From: Betaproteobacteria bacterium
GTDB taxonomy: Bacteria; Pseudomonadota; Gammaproteobacteria; Burkholderiales; Thiobacillaceae
Length of the DNA stretch: 64,000 nt
Direction of reading: 5' to 3'
NCBI GenBank assembly: GCA_020049415.1
Contig: JAIFKV010000012.1
Location: forward strand, 1-64,000
Shown here: piece after piece, positions 38,276-47,820 of the stretch
How the letters are laid out: each line of letters starts with the position of its first letter
How positions within the stretch are numbered: position 1 is the first letter of the stretch
Position numbers and translations under genes: made by a program
Notes under the pieces: generated by a model
The model's database searches: none
The model's input: only the letters and a program-made list of their open reading frames with translations
Told to the model about the DNA's origin: nothing

Positions 38276-38792
38276 AATTGCCGCCTATATCGCGCTGGGC
38301 TCAAATCTCAGCGACCCGGTCGCTCAGATCGAACAAGCCTGGATCGAACTTGATAATCTGCCTGAAACGCGCCTGACCGCCCGTTCCTCGCTCTACCTGT
38401 CAAAGCCCGTCGGCTACGCTGAGCAACCTGACTTCATCAATGCGGCCGCCGGTGTCGTCACTCGCTTGTCACCACGCGCATTGCTGGCCGGCTTGCTCGG
38501 CATCGAAACCCGGCATGGACGTACGCGCGCGTTCAAGAATGCGCCGCGCAGTCTTGATCTCGACCTGCTGCTCTACGATGGCCTGGTCATGCATGAACAC
38601 GGCTTGACCCTGCCGCACCCGCGCATGACCGAGCGCGCCTTTGTCCTGCTTCCGCTTGCCGATATCGCCGCCGAGGCAACGATTCCGGGACATGGCCGAG
38701 TCATCGACTGCATTCAACGAACAGATACAAGCTGCATCAGTCGGTTGCCGGACTCGTTGCCGCGCGCGGCCGAACGTCAGTCGTCCCGTTAA
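38268..38792 (+). CDS. folK: HPPK, 6-hydroxymethyl-dihydropterin pyrophosphokinase
   Basis: FolK transfers pyrophosphate from ATP to 6-hydroxymethyl-dihydropterin in folate synthesis. The start is a TTG at 38268, giving MAEIAAYIALGSNLSDP. Signature blocks are SKPVGYAEQPDFINAA and RTRAFKNAPRSLDLDLLLYDG, followed by LPHPRMTERAFVLLPL. The length of 174 residues is normal. It overlaps pcnB by 8 bp and is followed 25 bp later by the deoxynucleoside kinase gene. Confidence 0.95.
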   Translation: MAEIAAYIALGSNLSDPVAQIEQAWIELDNLPETRLTARSSLYLSKPVGYAEQPDFINAAAGVVTRLSPRALLAGLLGIETRHGRTRAFKNAPRSLDLDLLLYDGLVMHEHGLTLPHPRMTERAFVLLPLADIAAEATIPGHGRVIDCIQRTDTSCISRLPDSLPRAAERQSSR

Positions 38793-38817
38793 CGTCTTAC
38801 CCGCTCTGCTTCAGAAG

Positions 38818-39456
38818 ATGTTCAGCCGCTTCCGTCATATCGTTGTCGAAGGCCCGATCGGAGCCGGGAAAACCAGTCTGGCGCGCAAGCTGGCGGCATT
38901 TCTGGATGCTGAACTGATTCTTGAAAACGCCGATGAAAACCCGTTTCTGCCGCGTTTTTACGAGGATCGACGTCGTTATGCGCTACCCGCGCAACTGTTC
39001 TTCCTTGTCGCTCGGGTTGAACAAAGCAGAAAGCTTAATCAAGGCGAACTTTTCAGCCCGGCCCGGGTGGCCGACTTCATGCTGGAAAAAGACCTGCTGT
39101 TCGCAAAAACGATCCTCGATGACGCCGAGTTTCGGCTCTACCGACAACTTTACGAAGGCATGAAGCCGCCGGCCGCCGCGCCCGATCTGGTTATTTACCT
39201 GCAAGCCAAATCTTCGGCCTTGATGGAACGCATCAAACGTCGCGGACGTGCTTACGAACGGCAACTCAACGAGTCCTATGTTGCTGAAATTTCCACGGCG
39301 TACAGCGAATTTTTTTATCATTACGATGCCTCACCACTGCTGATCGTCAACAGCGAAAACCTGAACTTCGCTGACAAAGAAGCAGACTTCGAATTGCTGC
39401 TGCGACGAATCAAGGACATGCGTGGCACGCGTGAATTTTTCAATATGGGCGCGTGA
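38818..39456 (+). CDS. Deoxynucleoside kinase (dGK/dAK-like)
   Basis: This kinase phosphorylates purine deoxynucleosides for salvage. ATG 38818 (MFSRFRHIVVEG) is chosen; the open frame extends 59 codons upstream into folK and lacks family features. The 212-residue product has the P-loop GPIGAGKT (12-19), ENADENPFLPRFYEDRRRYALPAQ (here quoted as the region near 36-58), FMLEKDLLFA and the lid region KRRGRAYE. The position between folK and panB is common in betaproteobacteria. Confidence 0.88.
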   Translation: MFSRFRHIVVEGPIGAGKTSLARKLAAFLDAELILENADENPFLPRFYEDRRRYALPAQLFFLVARVEQSRKLNQGELFSPARVADFMLEKDLLFAKTILDDAEFRLYRQLYEGMKPPAAAPDLVIYLQAKSSALMERIKRRGRAYERQLNESYVAEISTAYSEFFYHYDASPLLIVNSENLNFADKEADFELLLRRIKDMRGTREFFNMGA

Positions 39457-39486
39457 CCCCGGAAACCCCAGGCTGGAGAACACATC

Positions 39487-40269
39487 ATGTATCTACCGCA
39501 ACTCCTCGCGCGTGCCGAAAAAGGCGAAAAACTCAGCGTTCTGACCTGCTACGACGCCAGCTTCGCCCGTTTATTGGTTGATAACGGCATTGATGTCCTG
39601 CTGGTTGGCGACTCTCTCGGGATGACGGTGCAAGGCCATGACACGACGCTGCCGGTGACACTGGAAAACATGATCTACCACACCGAGGCAGTTGCCCGAG
39701 GCGCGACAAACAAGGCTTTTGTGGTTGCCGACCTGCCCTTTGGCAGTTACCAGAAAAGTCCGGAACAAGCCTTTGACGCAGCCGCCCGACTGATGGCCGC
39801 CGGCGCCAACATGGTCAAGCTGGAAGGCGGTTCGATCATGATTGACAGCGTCGGCTTCCTCAGCCAGCGCGGCATCCCGGTTTGCTCGCACCTCGGCCTG
39901 TTGCCGCAATCGGTCAATCTCACCGGCTTCCGCGCCCAGGCGCGCGACGCCCGCGCCGCTACACAACTGTTGCAAGACGCCAGCAATCTGGAACAAGCCG
40001 GCGCGCAGATGTTGGTTCTGGAGTCAATTCCCTCGGTGCTGGCGGAAGAAGTCACCCAACATCTGGGCATTCCCACGATCGGCATCGGCGCCGGGCCGCA
40101 CTGCAATGGTCAGGTGCTGGTGCTGCAAGACCTGCTCGGTTTAACGCCGAAGCCGCCGCGCTTCGCCAAAAACTTCATGCAAGACACGGGCAATCTCGCC
40201 GCTGCGATCCAGGCGTATGTCAATGCGGTCAAAGCCGGCGAATTTCCCGCACCGGAGCACAGTTTCTGA
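39487..40269 (+). CDS. panB: Ketopantoate hydroxymethyltransferase
   Basis: PanB makes ketopantoate from 2-oxoisovalerate and methylenetetrahydrofolate, the first committed step to pantothenate. The 260-residue protein has the metal-binding GDSLGMTVQGHDTTLPVTL block, VVADLPFGSY, LEGG, CSHLGLLPQS and a C-terminal TIGIGAGPHCNGQVLVLQDLLG. A GGAG ribosome site precedes the ATG. Its stop shares bases with the panC start (TGATG), so the two are coupled. Confidence 0.97.
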   Translation: MYLPQLLARAEKGEKLSVLTCYDASFARLLVDNGIDVLLVGDSLGMTVQGHDTTLPVTLENMIYHTEAVARGATNKAFVVADLPFGSYQKSPEQAFDAAARLMAAGANMVKLEGGSIMIDSVGFLSQRGIPVCSHLGLLPQSVNLTGFRAQARDARAATQLLQDASNLEQAGAQMLVLESIPSVLAEEVTQHLGIPTIGIGAGPHCNGQVLVLQDLLGLTPKPPRFAKNFMQDTGNLAAAIQAYVNAVKAGEFPAPEHSF

Positions 40270-41126
40270 TGCAGCTTGTCCATACCGTCACCGAACTGCG
40301 TGCCGCGCTGGGAGAGCATCGCGACACCGCCTTCGTGCCCACCATGGGCAATCTGCATAGCGGCCATATTTCGCTGATCGATCTGGCCCGAAAACATGGC
40401 AGCCCGGTCGTCGCCAGCATCTTCGTCAATCCGCTGCAATTTGGTATTGGTGAAGATTTCGAGCGTTATCCGCGCACTTTGGCAGCGGATTGCAGCCAAT
40501 TGGATGCCGCCGGTTGCGACCTCGTATTCGCGCCAGACGCGCAAGAAATGTACTCGCAGCCGCAAACCTTCCACGTCCAGCCGCCATTGGCCGATGAACT
40601 TTGCGGCGCGTTTCGACCGGGACATTTCCAGGGTGTCGCCACTGTCGTACTGAAGCTGTTCAACATGGTGCAGCCGCGCTACGCCGTTTTCGGCAAAAAG
40701 GATTACCAGCAACTGTTCATCCTGAAAGGCATGGTGCGTCAGTTCAATCTGCCCATCGTCATTCTGGAAGGCGAAACCAGCCGTGCTGACGACGGGCTTG
40801 CGCTATCGTCTCGCAACGCTTACCTGACAAAAGAAGAACGCGCCGAAGCACCGCGTTTATTTCGCTTGTTGCGCGAGGCGGCACATCGAATCGAGGTCGG
40901 CGAACGCGACTTCACTGCCGTTGAACAGGCAGTAAGCGATGACCTGCGTGCCCATGGCTGGCGTGTGGACTATGTTTCCGTCCGCAGCCAAGTCAACTTG
41001 CTGGCACCCAAAAGCCAAGAATCGGATTCGGTCATCATCGCCGCCGCCCATCTAGGTCGCACTCGCCTGATCGACAACATCGAGTGTTGCAGCGGGTCAA
41101 TCGATCTCAAGCGGCAAGAAATTTAG
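40269..41126 (+). CDS. panC: Pantothenate synthetase
   Basis: PanC ligates pantoate and beta-alanine with ATP. ATG 40269 overlaps the panB stop (TGATG); the frame is open much further upstream but only within panB. The 285-residue product has the HIGH-type motif PTMGNLHSGHISLI and the blocks SIFVNPLQF, FGKKDYQQLFIL and ALSSRNAYL (KMSKS equivalent). The 3' end overlaps the convergent GGDEF-EAL gene by 20 bp, so no separate terminator fits there. Confidence 0.97.
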   Translation: MQLVHTVTELRAALGEHRDTAFVPTMGNLHSGHISLIDLARKHGSPVVASIFVNPLQFGIGEDFERYPRTLAADCSQLDAAGCDLVFAPDAQEMYSQPQTFHVQPPLADELCGAFRPGHFQGVATVVLKLFNMVQPRYAVFGKKDYQQLFILKGMVRQFNLPIVILEGETSRADDGLALSSRNAYLTKEERAEAPRLFRLLREAAHRIEVGERDFTAVEQAVSDDLRAHGWRVDYVSVRSQVNLLAPKSQESDSVIIAAAHLGRTRLIDNIECCSGSIDLKRQEI

Positions 41127-43620
41127 CCTCGAATTCCACCGCCGACAACGGCTTGGAGAACAGGTAACCCTGCGCGATAAAGCCTTCCTCACCCGCCAAG
41201 CGGGTCAAACAATCCAGCTGTAGTTCGGTCTCCACACCTTCCGCCACCACCTCCAGTCGCAAGCCGCGCGCCAGGCTGATAATCGCCTGCGCAACAGCGG
41301 TGTCTTCCGCCTCAACGCCCAGACCATCGACAAAGGATTTGTCGATTTTCAACACATCGACCTGAAAGCGCCTGAGATAGGCAAGCGACGAATAACCGGT
41401 GCCGAAATCGTCAATGGCGATGCGGCAGCCCAAAGCCTTGATGCCTCGCAACACATCTTGCCCACGCGCAACATCTTCCATCACCACACCCTCGGTGATT
41501 TCCAGTTCCAGCGCCGAACCCGGCAGGCTGAATTTATGCAGCACGGCAGCAACCATTTCAACGAGGCCTTCCTGCCGAAACTGGGCCGCCGACAGATTGA
41601 CCGCGATGCGGAAATCCGGCCCCAGTCGGTCACGCCACTGAGCGCATTGCCAACAGGCTTCATGCAATGCGAACTCACCCAGCTCGGCGATGATTCCACT
41701 CTTTTCCGCCACCGGAATAAAACGCCCAGGCGGGACCGGGCCAATCTCGGCGGAATGCCAGCGCATCAGCGCCTCTATCCCGAGCACTCGACCATCCGGC
41801 GTAAATTGTGGCTGATAGTGCATCGACAATTCGCCCGCCGCGAGGGCCTGACGCAAACCGTTCTCGATGCGCATGTTCTCGACCAGGTCGGCAGCCATAT
41901 CGCCTGTAAAAAACTGGAAATTGTTGCGGCCACGTTCCTTGGCGCGATACATCGCCACATCAGCGTTCTTCAACAATTCTTCCGGCGTCGTTGCATCATC
42001 GGGGAACAAGGTAATCCCCAGGCTGGCGCCGCCGGCAACATCATGGCCGCTCAACCGATACGGCACCGACAGCGCTTCGACCAGTTGCGTGGCGATGCGA
42101 ACCATCTCCTCCGCGCCTTTGGCATCCATCAAAACAATGGCAAACTCATCGCCGCCCAGACGCGCTACTGTATCCGATTCACGGACCCGATCCTTCAATC
42201 GCGCGGCCACTTCAATCAGCAGTTCATCACCCATGGCATGTCCCAGGGTGTCATTCACCGCCTTGAAGTTGTCCAGATCAACGAACACCAACGCCATCAC
42301 CACGTGTTCACGGCGAGTCTGAATCATCGCCTGGCGCAAGCGATCCTGAAACAACACCCGATTCGGCAATCCGGTAAGGGTATCGAAGTAGGCCAGGCTG
42401 GAAACGCGCTCGCGCGAATCAACCAATTCAGAAATATCGGAAACAATTCCGACCAACAAGCTCTCGCCCTGATTGCCTTTGACTGCGTCGATGTTGACCC
42501 ACTGAACGTAATATTCGCCATTCTTGCGGCGATTCTTGATTTCGCCCTGCCAACGCCCAGTGGTTTCCAGACTCCGCCACATATCTCGATAAAACGCGGC
42601 ATCCTGCAAACCAGACTTGAGAATGCGCGGATTTTTCCCAAGCAACTCCGCCTCGCTGTAACCGGCAATACGGCAGTAGGCGGGATTCACCCGCACGATA
42701 CCTCCACGCGCATCGGTAACAATGATGCCCTGCTGGCTGTTCTCGAAAACCGTACCGGCCAAAGCCAGATCGTTGGTCCGCTGGCGCAGGCTATCGAAAT
42801 AACGTTTCACCGCCAGCGCCAGCGCCAGCAACAACACGATCACGCCCACCAGAAGTCCTGCCCGATAACGTCCGGCCTGGGTTTGCTCGGCGATCAACAA
42901 GGCATGATTAGCCTCAGCCAACTGCATCAGCGCATCACGACTGGTACCGTGAACCAAGCTCTGCAGATCGGTTTTCAGATGCGGGCTGAATTCCGCGATG
43001 ATCTGCGCATGGCGAGACAGACGACCGAATTCCAGACGCAGGGACTTCGGCAAGGTAACCGCCAGCGGCAGCAGTTTTTCCAGCGTACTTGCCACAACCT
43101 CGCCGACCTCTTGACCCTCACCGAGCGCCAGTAAAAACAACGCGTTGTTGAGGACAATCAATTCATGATGCAACGTATCGCCAACAACATCCTTGGGCAG
43201 GTTGCGCATGAAATTCTCGGCATCGCTTTGAAAATAGCGCAGCGAGTTGCGTATCAGTGCATTGCGCAGTTTGAAATCTTCCCAGCGCTGTTCACGGCCA
43301 TCCACCGCGCGCAAATAAGCATCAAGTAGCGGCCGTAAATTTTCGCGTGTCCCAACTTCACGCACCAACCCGGCCTGGTCGTCGAGAATGCTGCGCAGCC
43401 AGTAATTTGCCTCGTCGTAATTCGAGGTAACGCCATGGCGCAAGTGGATGGCCAATTCACGGAAGCGACTTTCCTCCGTCTGCAAACGCTCCAGACGCGC
43501 GCGCAGTGACGCATGGCTGGCGACGTCGCCCAAAATTGCCGGCAGGAAATAAAAGGGCAGGATTGCGACGAGCAGAACCACCATCAGCACGCCAAACTTG
43601 AAACGCCAAGTTGCCCTCAT
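41107..43620 (-). CDS. Membrane PAS-GGDEF-EAL cyclic di-GMP protein
   Basis: This 837-residue protein has a membrane helix at about 8-32, a helical periplasmic sensor region to about 250 and a second helix at about 256-276. PAS follows (about 285-400, EILGK-like NPRILKSGLQD). GGDEF is intact with LGGDEF and an RESD inhibitory site five residues before it. EAL has IEALMRW, DDFGTGYSSL and a C-terminal GYLFSKPL, so both enzyme activities are possible. It overlaps the diheme peroxidase gene upstream by 4 bp, so it may be tied to redox stress signalling. The periplasmic domain family is not recognised. Confidence 0.94.
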   Translation of the reverse strand: MRATWRFKFGVLMVVLLVAILPFYFLPAILGDVASHASLRARLERLQTEESRFRELAIHLRHGVTSNYDEANYWLRSILDDQAGLVREVGTRENLRPLLDAYLRAVDGREQRWEDFKLRNALIRNSLRYFQSDAENFMRNLPKDVVGDTLHHELIVLNNALFLLALGEGQEVGEVVASTLEKLLPLAVTLPKSLRLEFGRLSRHAQIIAEFSPHLKTDLQSLVHGTSRDALMQLAEANHALLIAEQTQAGRYRAGLLVGVIVLLLALALAVKRYFDSLRQRTNDLALAGTVFENSQQGIIVTDARGGIVRVNPAYCRIAGYSEAELLGKNPRILKSGLQDAAFYRDMWRSLETTGRWQGEIKNRRKNGEYYVQWVNIDAVKGNQGESLLVGIVSDISELVDSRERVSSLAYFDTLTGLPNRVLFQDRLRQAMIQTRREHVVMALVFVDLDNFKAVNDTLGHAMGDELLIEVAARLKDRVRESDTVARLGGDEFAIVLMDAKGAEEMVRIATQLVEALSVPYRLSGHDVAGGASLGITLFPDDATTPEELLKNADVAMYRAKERGRNNFQFFTGDMAADLVENMRIENGLRQALAAGELSMHYQPQFTPDGRVLGIEALMRWHSAEIGPVPPGRFIPVAEKSGIIAELGEFALHEACWQCAQWRDRLGPDFRIAVNLSAAQFRQEGLVEMVAAVLHKFSLPGSALELEITEGVVMEDVARGQDVLRGIKALGCRIAIDDFGTGYSSLAYLRRFQVDVLKIDKSFVDGLGVEAEDTAVAQAIISLARGLRLEVVAEGVETELQLDCLTRLAGEEGFIAQGYLFSKPLSAVEFEAKFLAA

Positions 43621-44633
43621 GGCTGGAAAGCGGAAGTCCGGCCGTTCAATGCATGCAGAAAAGCGACCAACTTTGTCCGATCCGAACTGGACAGCACGAC
43701 ACCTAATTGGTATCGCGACATGGCATCAACCGCCGCCTCGAGGGTGTCGATGGAACCATCATGAAAATACGGCGCAGTTTGCGCGATGTTGCGCAGGGTC
43801 GGCACCTTGAACACATAGCGATCCGCTTCTCGTCCGGTCACGTTGAAACGCCCCAGATCACTCTTCGTTATCGGCTTGCCACGATCAGCAAAATAATCGC
43901 CCATAACCCCAAGATTGGCGTACATATTGCCACCCATGTTGACGCCTTGATGACATGCAATGCAGCCAAGTTTGCGAAAGGTATCCCAGCCCGCACGTGC
44001 ATCAGCGGCAAGCGCGTTGACATCGCCCTTGAGATAGCGATCGAAGGGAGAATCCGGCGTGATCAGGCTGCGCTCGAACTCGGCGATGGCATGCTGAATA
44101 TTTCGCGGGGTCAGACCATCCGGCCAGATCACTTTGAAATCCCGCTCGTATTTGGCGTCACGGGAAAGTTTCTCGGTCACTGCAAGCCAGGTGGAATCCA
44201 TTTCGATTGGGTTATGTACCGGCCCTTCCACTTGATCTTCCAGAGAGGCCGCGCGCCCATCAAAAAACTGCCGAAAGCCGAAGGCGCTATTCAAAACTGT
44301 GGGGCTATTCAATGTCCCGACTTGCTTGTCGACCCCCAACGCAACGGCAAGCGCATCAATCCCGAACATCTTCAGATCATGGCAGGACGCGCAGGAAACC
44401 GAGTCATCCCTGGACAAGCGGGGATCATGAAACAAGCGACGACCCAGTTCAACTTTGCGCCGATCGAGATCAAGCCTATCTGGAATAGGCGTAATAGGCT
44501 GCTCGGTAGCGGGCGGTACGTAGGTTGGAACAGCATCAACCCGCGCTGGCCGAATAGAAAGCCCGATAGCGCCGCCAATCGCCAAAAGCGTGATCCCACC
44601 CGCTAGCAGAGCCCATCGAGTTCCGAACATCAC
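43617..44633 (-). CDS. Diheme cytochrome c peroxidase / MauG-family protein
   Basis: This 338-residue periplasmic protein has an N-terminal signal anchor (about 7-27). Haem sites are CASCH (81-85) and CIACH (224-228). Typical blocks are LGRRLFHDPRLSRDDSVSCASCH, PTVLNSAF.FRQFFDGRAASLEDQ and VPTLRNIAQTAPYFHDGS. It likely reduces hydrogen peroxide with electrons from small cytochromes, although MauG-like oxidation of another protein cannot be excluded. It overlaps the c-di-GMP gene by 4 bp and is downstream of the GlcG/HbpS-like gene. Confidence 0.93.
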   Translation of the reverse strand: MMFGTRWALLAGGITLLAIGGAIGLSIRPARVDAVPTYVPPATEQPITPIPDRLDLDRRKVELGRRLFHDPRLSRDDSVSCASCHDLKMFGIDALAVALGVDKQVGTLNSPTVLNSAFGFRQFFDGRAASLEDQVEGPVHNPIEMDSTWLAVTEKLSRDAKYERDFKVIWPDGLTPRNIQHAIAEFERSLITPDSPFDRYLKGDVNALAADARAGWDTFRKLGCIACHQGVNMGGNMYANLGVMGDYFADRGKPITKSDLGRFNVTGREADRYVFKVPTLRNIAQTAPYFHDGSIDTLEAAVDAMSRYQLGVVLSSSDRTKLVAFLHALNGRTSAFQP

Positions 44634-44732
44634 CGCGCCCTTATGAGGTTAATCGGCCAGCACCCGATGAATTTTAGAAACATCCGGTGATAAGCGCCAA
44701 GGCGGATCAGCGGGGAGACAAAGGGCAAAAGA

Positions 44733-45398
44733 TCAAGGCCCGGCCATCTCCAGATCGAACGCAATCGCTTGCAAGCCTTCGCGCGCGCAGGCTTCATCCT
44801 GCTCGCCAGTCGCCGCGCCAGAAACGCCGACCGCGCCGACTATATTACCCGCCGCCGAGATAGGAATGCCACCGGCGGAGAACACCAATCCATCCACCTT
44901 GCCAACGGCGAAAGGCTTGGTAAAGCGGTTTTCCATGGTTGACAACGGGGCGTTGAAATTGACGGCGGTATACGCCTTCTGCCGACTGATTTCGATGGTG
45001 ACGCGCGGCGCAAGGGTGTCGCGCATAAAAACCATCGCATCGCCGCTGCGATCAACCACGGTAACACCAATCTGGATACCCTCCTTGCGACAGGCGGCAA
45101 TGGTGGCCTGCGCCAGTCGCTCAGAGGCTTCCAGCGTCAGACGCGGAATCTTGATCAGCATGGGAGCCTCGGCTTGCGCCAGCAGCGGGGCAAACAACAA
45201 GGACAGCAAGAGCATGCAGGACTTTCGAATCGTCGGCTGCAAATAGCCGGCATCGGCCCATTTTTTGTCGCTTTCTTGGGCAATAGTTCGACGAGTCCCT
45301 GACGAAATCGTCAAAAGCGGGCCTCGGCGAGCGCTATTCTCGCTATCGACGACCAAAGCCAGACAGACGCCTGGCGTTGATTTATGGTCCATTTTCAT
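44733..45398 (-). CDS. GlcG/HbpS-family protein, start uncertain
   Basis: The C-terminal 140 residues are a GlcG/HbpS domain. Recognisable blocks are TVVDRSGDAMVFMRDTLAPRVTIEISRQKAYTA (region), FSAGGIPI and GAVGVSGAATGEQDEACA. Some family members bind haem or are found beside glycolate genes. A Sec signal peptide would begin at ATG 45215 (MLLLSLLFAPLLAQAEA). However, a much better ribosome site (AGGAGG, 5 nt) precedes ATG 45398, which would add 61 residues before the hydrophobic stretch. The true start is open. It precedes the diheme peroxidase on the same strand by 99 bp. Confidence 0.75.
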   Translation of the reverse strand: MKMDHKSTPGVCLALVVDSENSARRGPLLTISSGTRRTIAQESDKKWADAGYLQPTIRKSCMLLLSLLFAPLLAQAEAPMLIKIPRLTLEASERLAQATIAACRKEGIQIGVTVVDRSGDAMVFMRDTLAPRVTIEISRQKAYTAVNFNAPLSTMENRFTKPFAVGKVDGLVFSAGGIPISAAGNIVGAVGVSGAATGEQDEACAREGLQAIAFDLEMAGP

Positions 45399-45684
45399 CT
45401 CGCCCTCCTCTTGCTTTTGCGGGGTGGAACATCCCCGCCATGTTTCCCATATATCTGGCACGGATATTTGATAAATGCTCGCGCGCCCTCGCTGGCACCT
45501 TGTCCACACTGGAAAGTTTCGCTCCACACGCAAGAGGCAGGCCGGATTCGTAAGCCGCTAAAGCGGCAACGACTCCGCTCAGGCGGGTGGATGAATAACT
45601 ACGCTACTCCTTCGCGTAATTCCCATTGCGAACAATGGCCGGCGCGAACATCACGCGAATTTATTAAATATTCTGCCGAGAAAA
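45399..45684. other. Intergenic stretch between the V-ATPase end and the GlcG-like gene
   Basis: This 286-bp stretch has no supported gene. On the minus strand it holds the upstream region of the GlcG-like gene, including a gcgggg/ccccgc hairpin at about 45418-45437 and AT-rich elements near 45445-45480. I see no clear terminator for the V-ATPase operon. Confidence 0.4.
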
Positions 45685-46311
45685 TCAAGCGGCTTTGGCT
45701 GCCCGCGCGCGTAACACTTTGATCTGGAACAAGGTATTACGCTCATCTTCTTCGAGAGCGGCACGGATGTGATGTACCGTCGCTTGGTAACGGGGAATGA
45801 TGTTGTACTTCAGCGCGTTGACCCGTTTCTGAGTCTTGCGACTAGCCGCCAGTAAACGCCAAAGGGCGTTTTCCGCCTCGCCGAGTCGCGCCAACGTTAT
45901 CGTAAGTTCGCGCAGACGCAAGCGCGCCTCGTCAAAGCTGACATCGGTCCACATCAAGCCCACCGGCTGCAATGGCAGCGGCTCGGCGCTGACACTGGGG
46001 TATTCGACACCAACACTGGAACGCGACACCACTTTGATCGCCACTGCCTGCTTCAGTCCAACCGATGCTTGACGCAGCATCTGACCACCCATGCGCATCT
46101 GCACAATGCCCAGCCAGTGGTAGGCCAGGCCCAATTCGGCGATAGTCAGCGCACGTAACTCGCGATACTGCGCCAACCGCTCATAAACCAGACGGGTCAG
46201 CAGATCGCGTTTTTTCTCCAGCATCTGTCGGCCCTGTTCAAGGAACTTGACCTGACGGCCGACCTGTAACAGCGCGCTCTTGGTAGGAGGTACGGAAAGA
46301 CGTTTTTTCAT
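45685..46311 (-). CDS. atpD: V/A-type ATPase subunit D (central shaft)
   Basis: Subunit D is the coiled-coil rotor shaft of the catalytic head. The 208-residue protein begins PPTKSALLQVGRQVKFLEQGRQMLEKKRDLL, the conserved D-subunit start. It ends with a long helix NALKYNIIPRYQATVHHIRAALEEDERNTLFQIKVLR. It is the last gene of the nine-gene ATPase set, 84 bp after subunit B. That gap contains short gcgggtagc-type repeats and a small tggcgcg/cgcgcca hairpin. Confidence 0.95.
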   Translation of the reverse strand: MKKRLSVPPTKSALLQVGRQVKFLEQGRQMLEKKRDLLTRLVYERLAQYRELRALTIAELGLAYHWLGIVQMRMGGQMLRQASVGLKQAVAIKVVSRSSVGVEYPSVSAEPLPLQPVGLMWTDVSFDEARLRLRELTITLARLGEAENALWRLLAASRKTQKRVNALKYNIIPRYQATVHHIRAALEEDERNTLFQIKVLRARAAKAA

Positions 46312-46395
46312 GGATCAGCGGGTAGCCGTTAGCGGGTAGCAGGTAGCTCAGACTGGCGCGCTTTTGACGCGCCAATCGAGGCCACACGCTACGCG

Positions 46396-47784
46396 CTAGA
46401 TGCTAGCGACTCCTTTGTGATATTTCGCCAATTCCTCTTCCGAGACACGGATCAAGGCATCCCCTGGCAGCATGGACAGCAAGTCCCAGGCCAAATTGAG
46501 GGTTTCGTAGACGCTACGGTCTTCATCTTCACCTTGACCGATGAATTTACGCTCAAAGGCATTGGCGAATTCAAGATAGCGACGATCGGCATCGGACAAT
46601 TCCTCAGCGCCGATGATCGCCGCCAGACCGCGTACTTCCAGTGCCTTGGCGTAGCTGGCAAACAATTGACTGGCGACATGAGGGTGATCCTCACGCGTGA
46701 AGTTCTTGCCGACGCCGTCTTTCATCAAACGAGACAGCGAAGGCAGCACGGTAACCGGCGGGTAAACGTTCTGATTCGCCAATTCGCGGCCGAGCACAAT
46801 CTGGCCTTCGGTAATGTAGCCAGTCAAGTCGGGAATCGGGTGGGTAATGTCATCGGATGGCATCGACAGCACCGGAATCATGGTGATTGAGCCACGCCGA
46901 TTCTTGATCCGGCCGGCACGTTCGTAGATTTCAGCCAGGTCGGAATACAGGTAACCTGGATAGCCCTTGCGCGCCGGCACGTCACCGCGCAGAACCGCGA
47001 CTTCTCGCAATGCTTCGGCATAAGCGGTCATGTCGGTCATCACCACCAACACGTGATAGTCCAGATCGAACGCCAGATACTCAGCAGCGGTCAGCGCCGC
47101 CCGCGGCGTCAACAACCGCTCGATCACCGGCTCATCGGCCAGATTGAGGAACATCACGACCTTATTCAACACCCCGCTTTCTTCGAAACTTTCCTCGAAA
47201 AAGCGAGCATCGGCGTGGGAGGCGCCAAAAGCGGCGAACACCACGACAAATTCGGAGGCTTCCTCGCCCAGCAACTTGGCCTGCCGCACGATCTGCGCCG
47301 CGACCCGGTTATGCGGCAAGCCGCCGCCGGAGAAGATCGGCAGCTTCTGGCCACGCGTCAACGAATTCATACCATCGATGGCTGAAATACCGGTCTGGAT
47401 GAATTCGCGCGGATAGGCGCGCGCCGCTGGATTGAGCGGCTCGCCGTTGACGTCGCGACGGTCGGCCGAAATGATGGGCGGACGGCCATCGCGAGGCAAT
47501 CCCGCGCCGTTGAAGATACGACCAAGAATGTCGCGCGAGACCGGCAGCTTGAATGGCTCGTCAAGGAAGCGCACCCAGGTACGCTCAAGGTCAAGTTCGT
47601 CGGTACCTTCGAACACTTCCACCAATACGGCGTCGTCGGCGGCGCGGATCACCAGGCCGGAACGCAGACGCCCGGCATGGTCGCGCAATTGCACGCGGGA
47701 GCCAGCCGCCACGCCAGGCACACCGCCCATGACAATAAGCCCGCCCTGGGCTGAGGTTGCGGTTCTGAATTCGATATTTTTCAT
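46396..47784 (-). CDS. atpB: V/A-type ATPase subunit B
   Basis: This is the non-catalytic nucleotide-binding-fold subunit of the V1/A1 head. The 462-residue protein has LGRIFNGAGLPRDGRPP, FIQTGISAIDGMNSLTRGQKLPIFSGGGLPHN, where the P-loop of catalytic subunits is degenerate (SGGGLPHN), and SLSRLMKDGVGKNFTREDHP. These are standard B-subunit signatures. It lies 36 bp after subunit A. Confidence 0.97.
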   Translation of the reverse strand: MKNIEFRTATSAQGGLIVMGGVPGVAAGSRVQLRDHAGRLRSGLVIRAADDAVLVEVFEGTDELDLERTWVRFLDEPFKLPVSRDILGRIFNGAGLPRDGRPPIISADRRDVNGEPLNPAARAYPREFIQTGISAIDGMNSLTRGQKLPIFSGGGLPHNRVAAQIVRQAKLLGEEASEFVVVFAAFGASHADARFFEESFEESGVLNKVVMFLNLADEPVIERLLTPRAALTAAEYLAFDLDYHVLVVMTDMTAYAEALREVAVLRGDVPARKGYPGYLYSDLAEIYERAGRIKNRRGSITMIPVLSMPSDDITHPIPDLTGYITEGQIVLGRELANQNVYPPVTVLPSLSRLMKDGVGKNFTREDHPHVASQLFASYAKALEVRGLAAIIGAEELSDADRRYLEFANAFERKFIGQGEDEDRSVYETLNLAWDLLSMLPGDALIRVSEEELAKYHKGVASI

Positions 47785-47820
47785 GGCGTTACCCGTGGTG
47801 AAGCATTTAATTTGACGATC

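Noticed and set aside
41458-43134. A 558-codon plus-strand frame opposite the GGDEF-EAL gene
   Set aside because: Composition (many His, Gln, Arg) and lack of motifs mark it as a shadow; the minus-strand gene has intact catalytic motifs.
45453-45472. A sigma-54-like sequence TGGCACG followed by TTTGA on the plus strand
   Set aside because: The -12 element lacks the GC pair and no plus-strand gene follows; probably chance.
46312-46395. Short gcgggtagc-type repeats and a small hairpin between V-ATPase subunits B and D
   Set aside because: Too short and irregular to call a repeat family, CRISPR or terminator.
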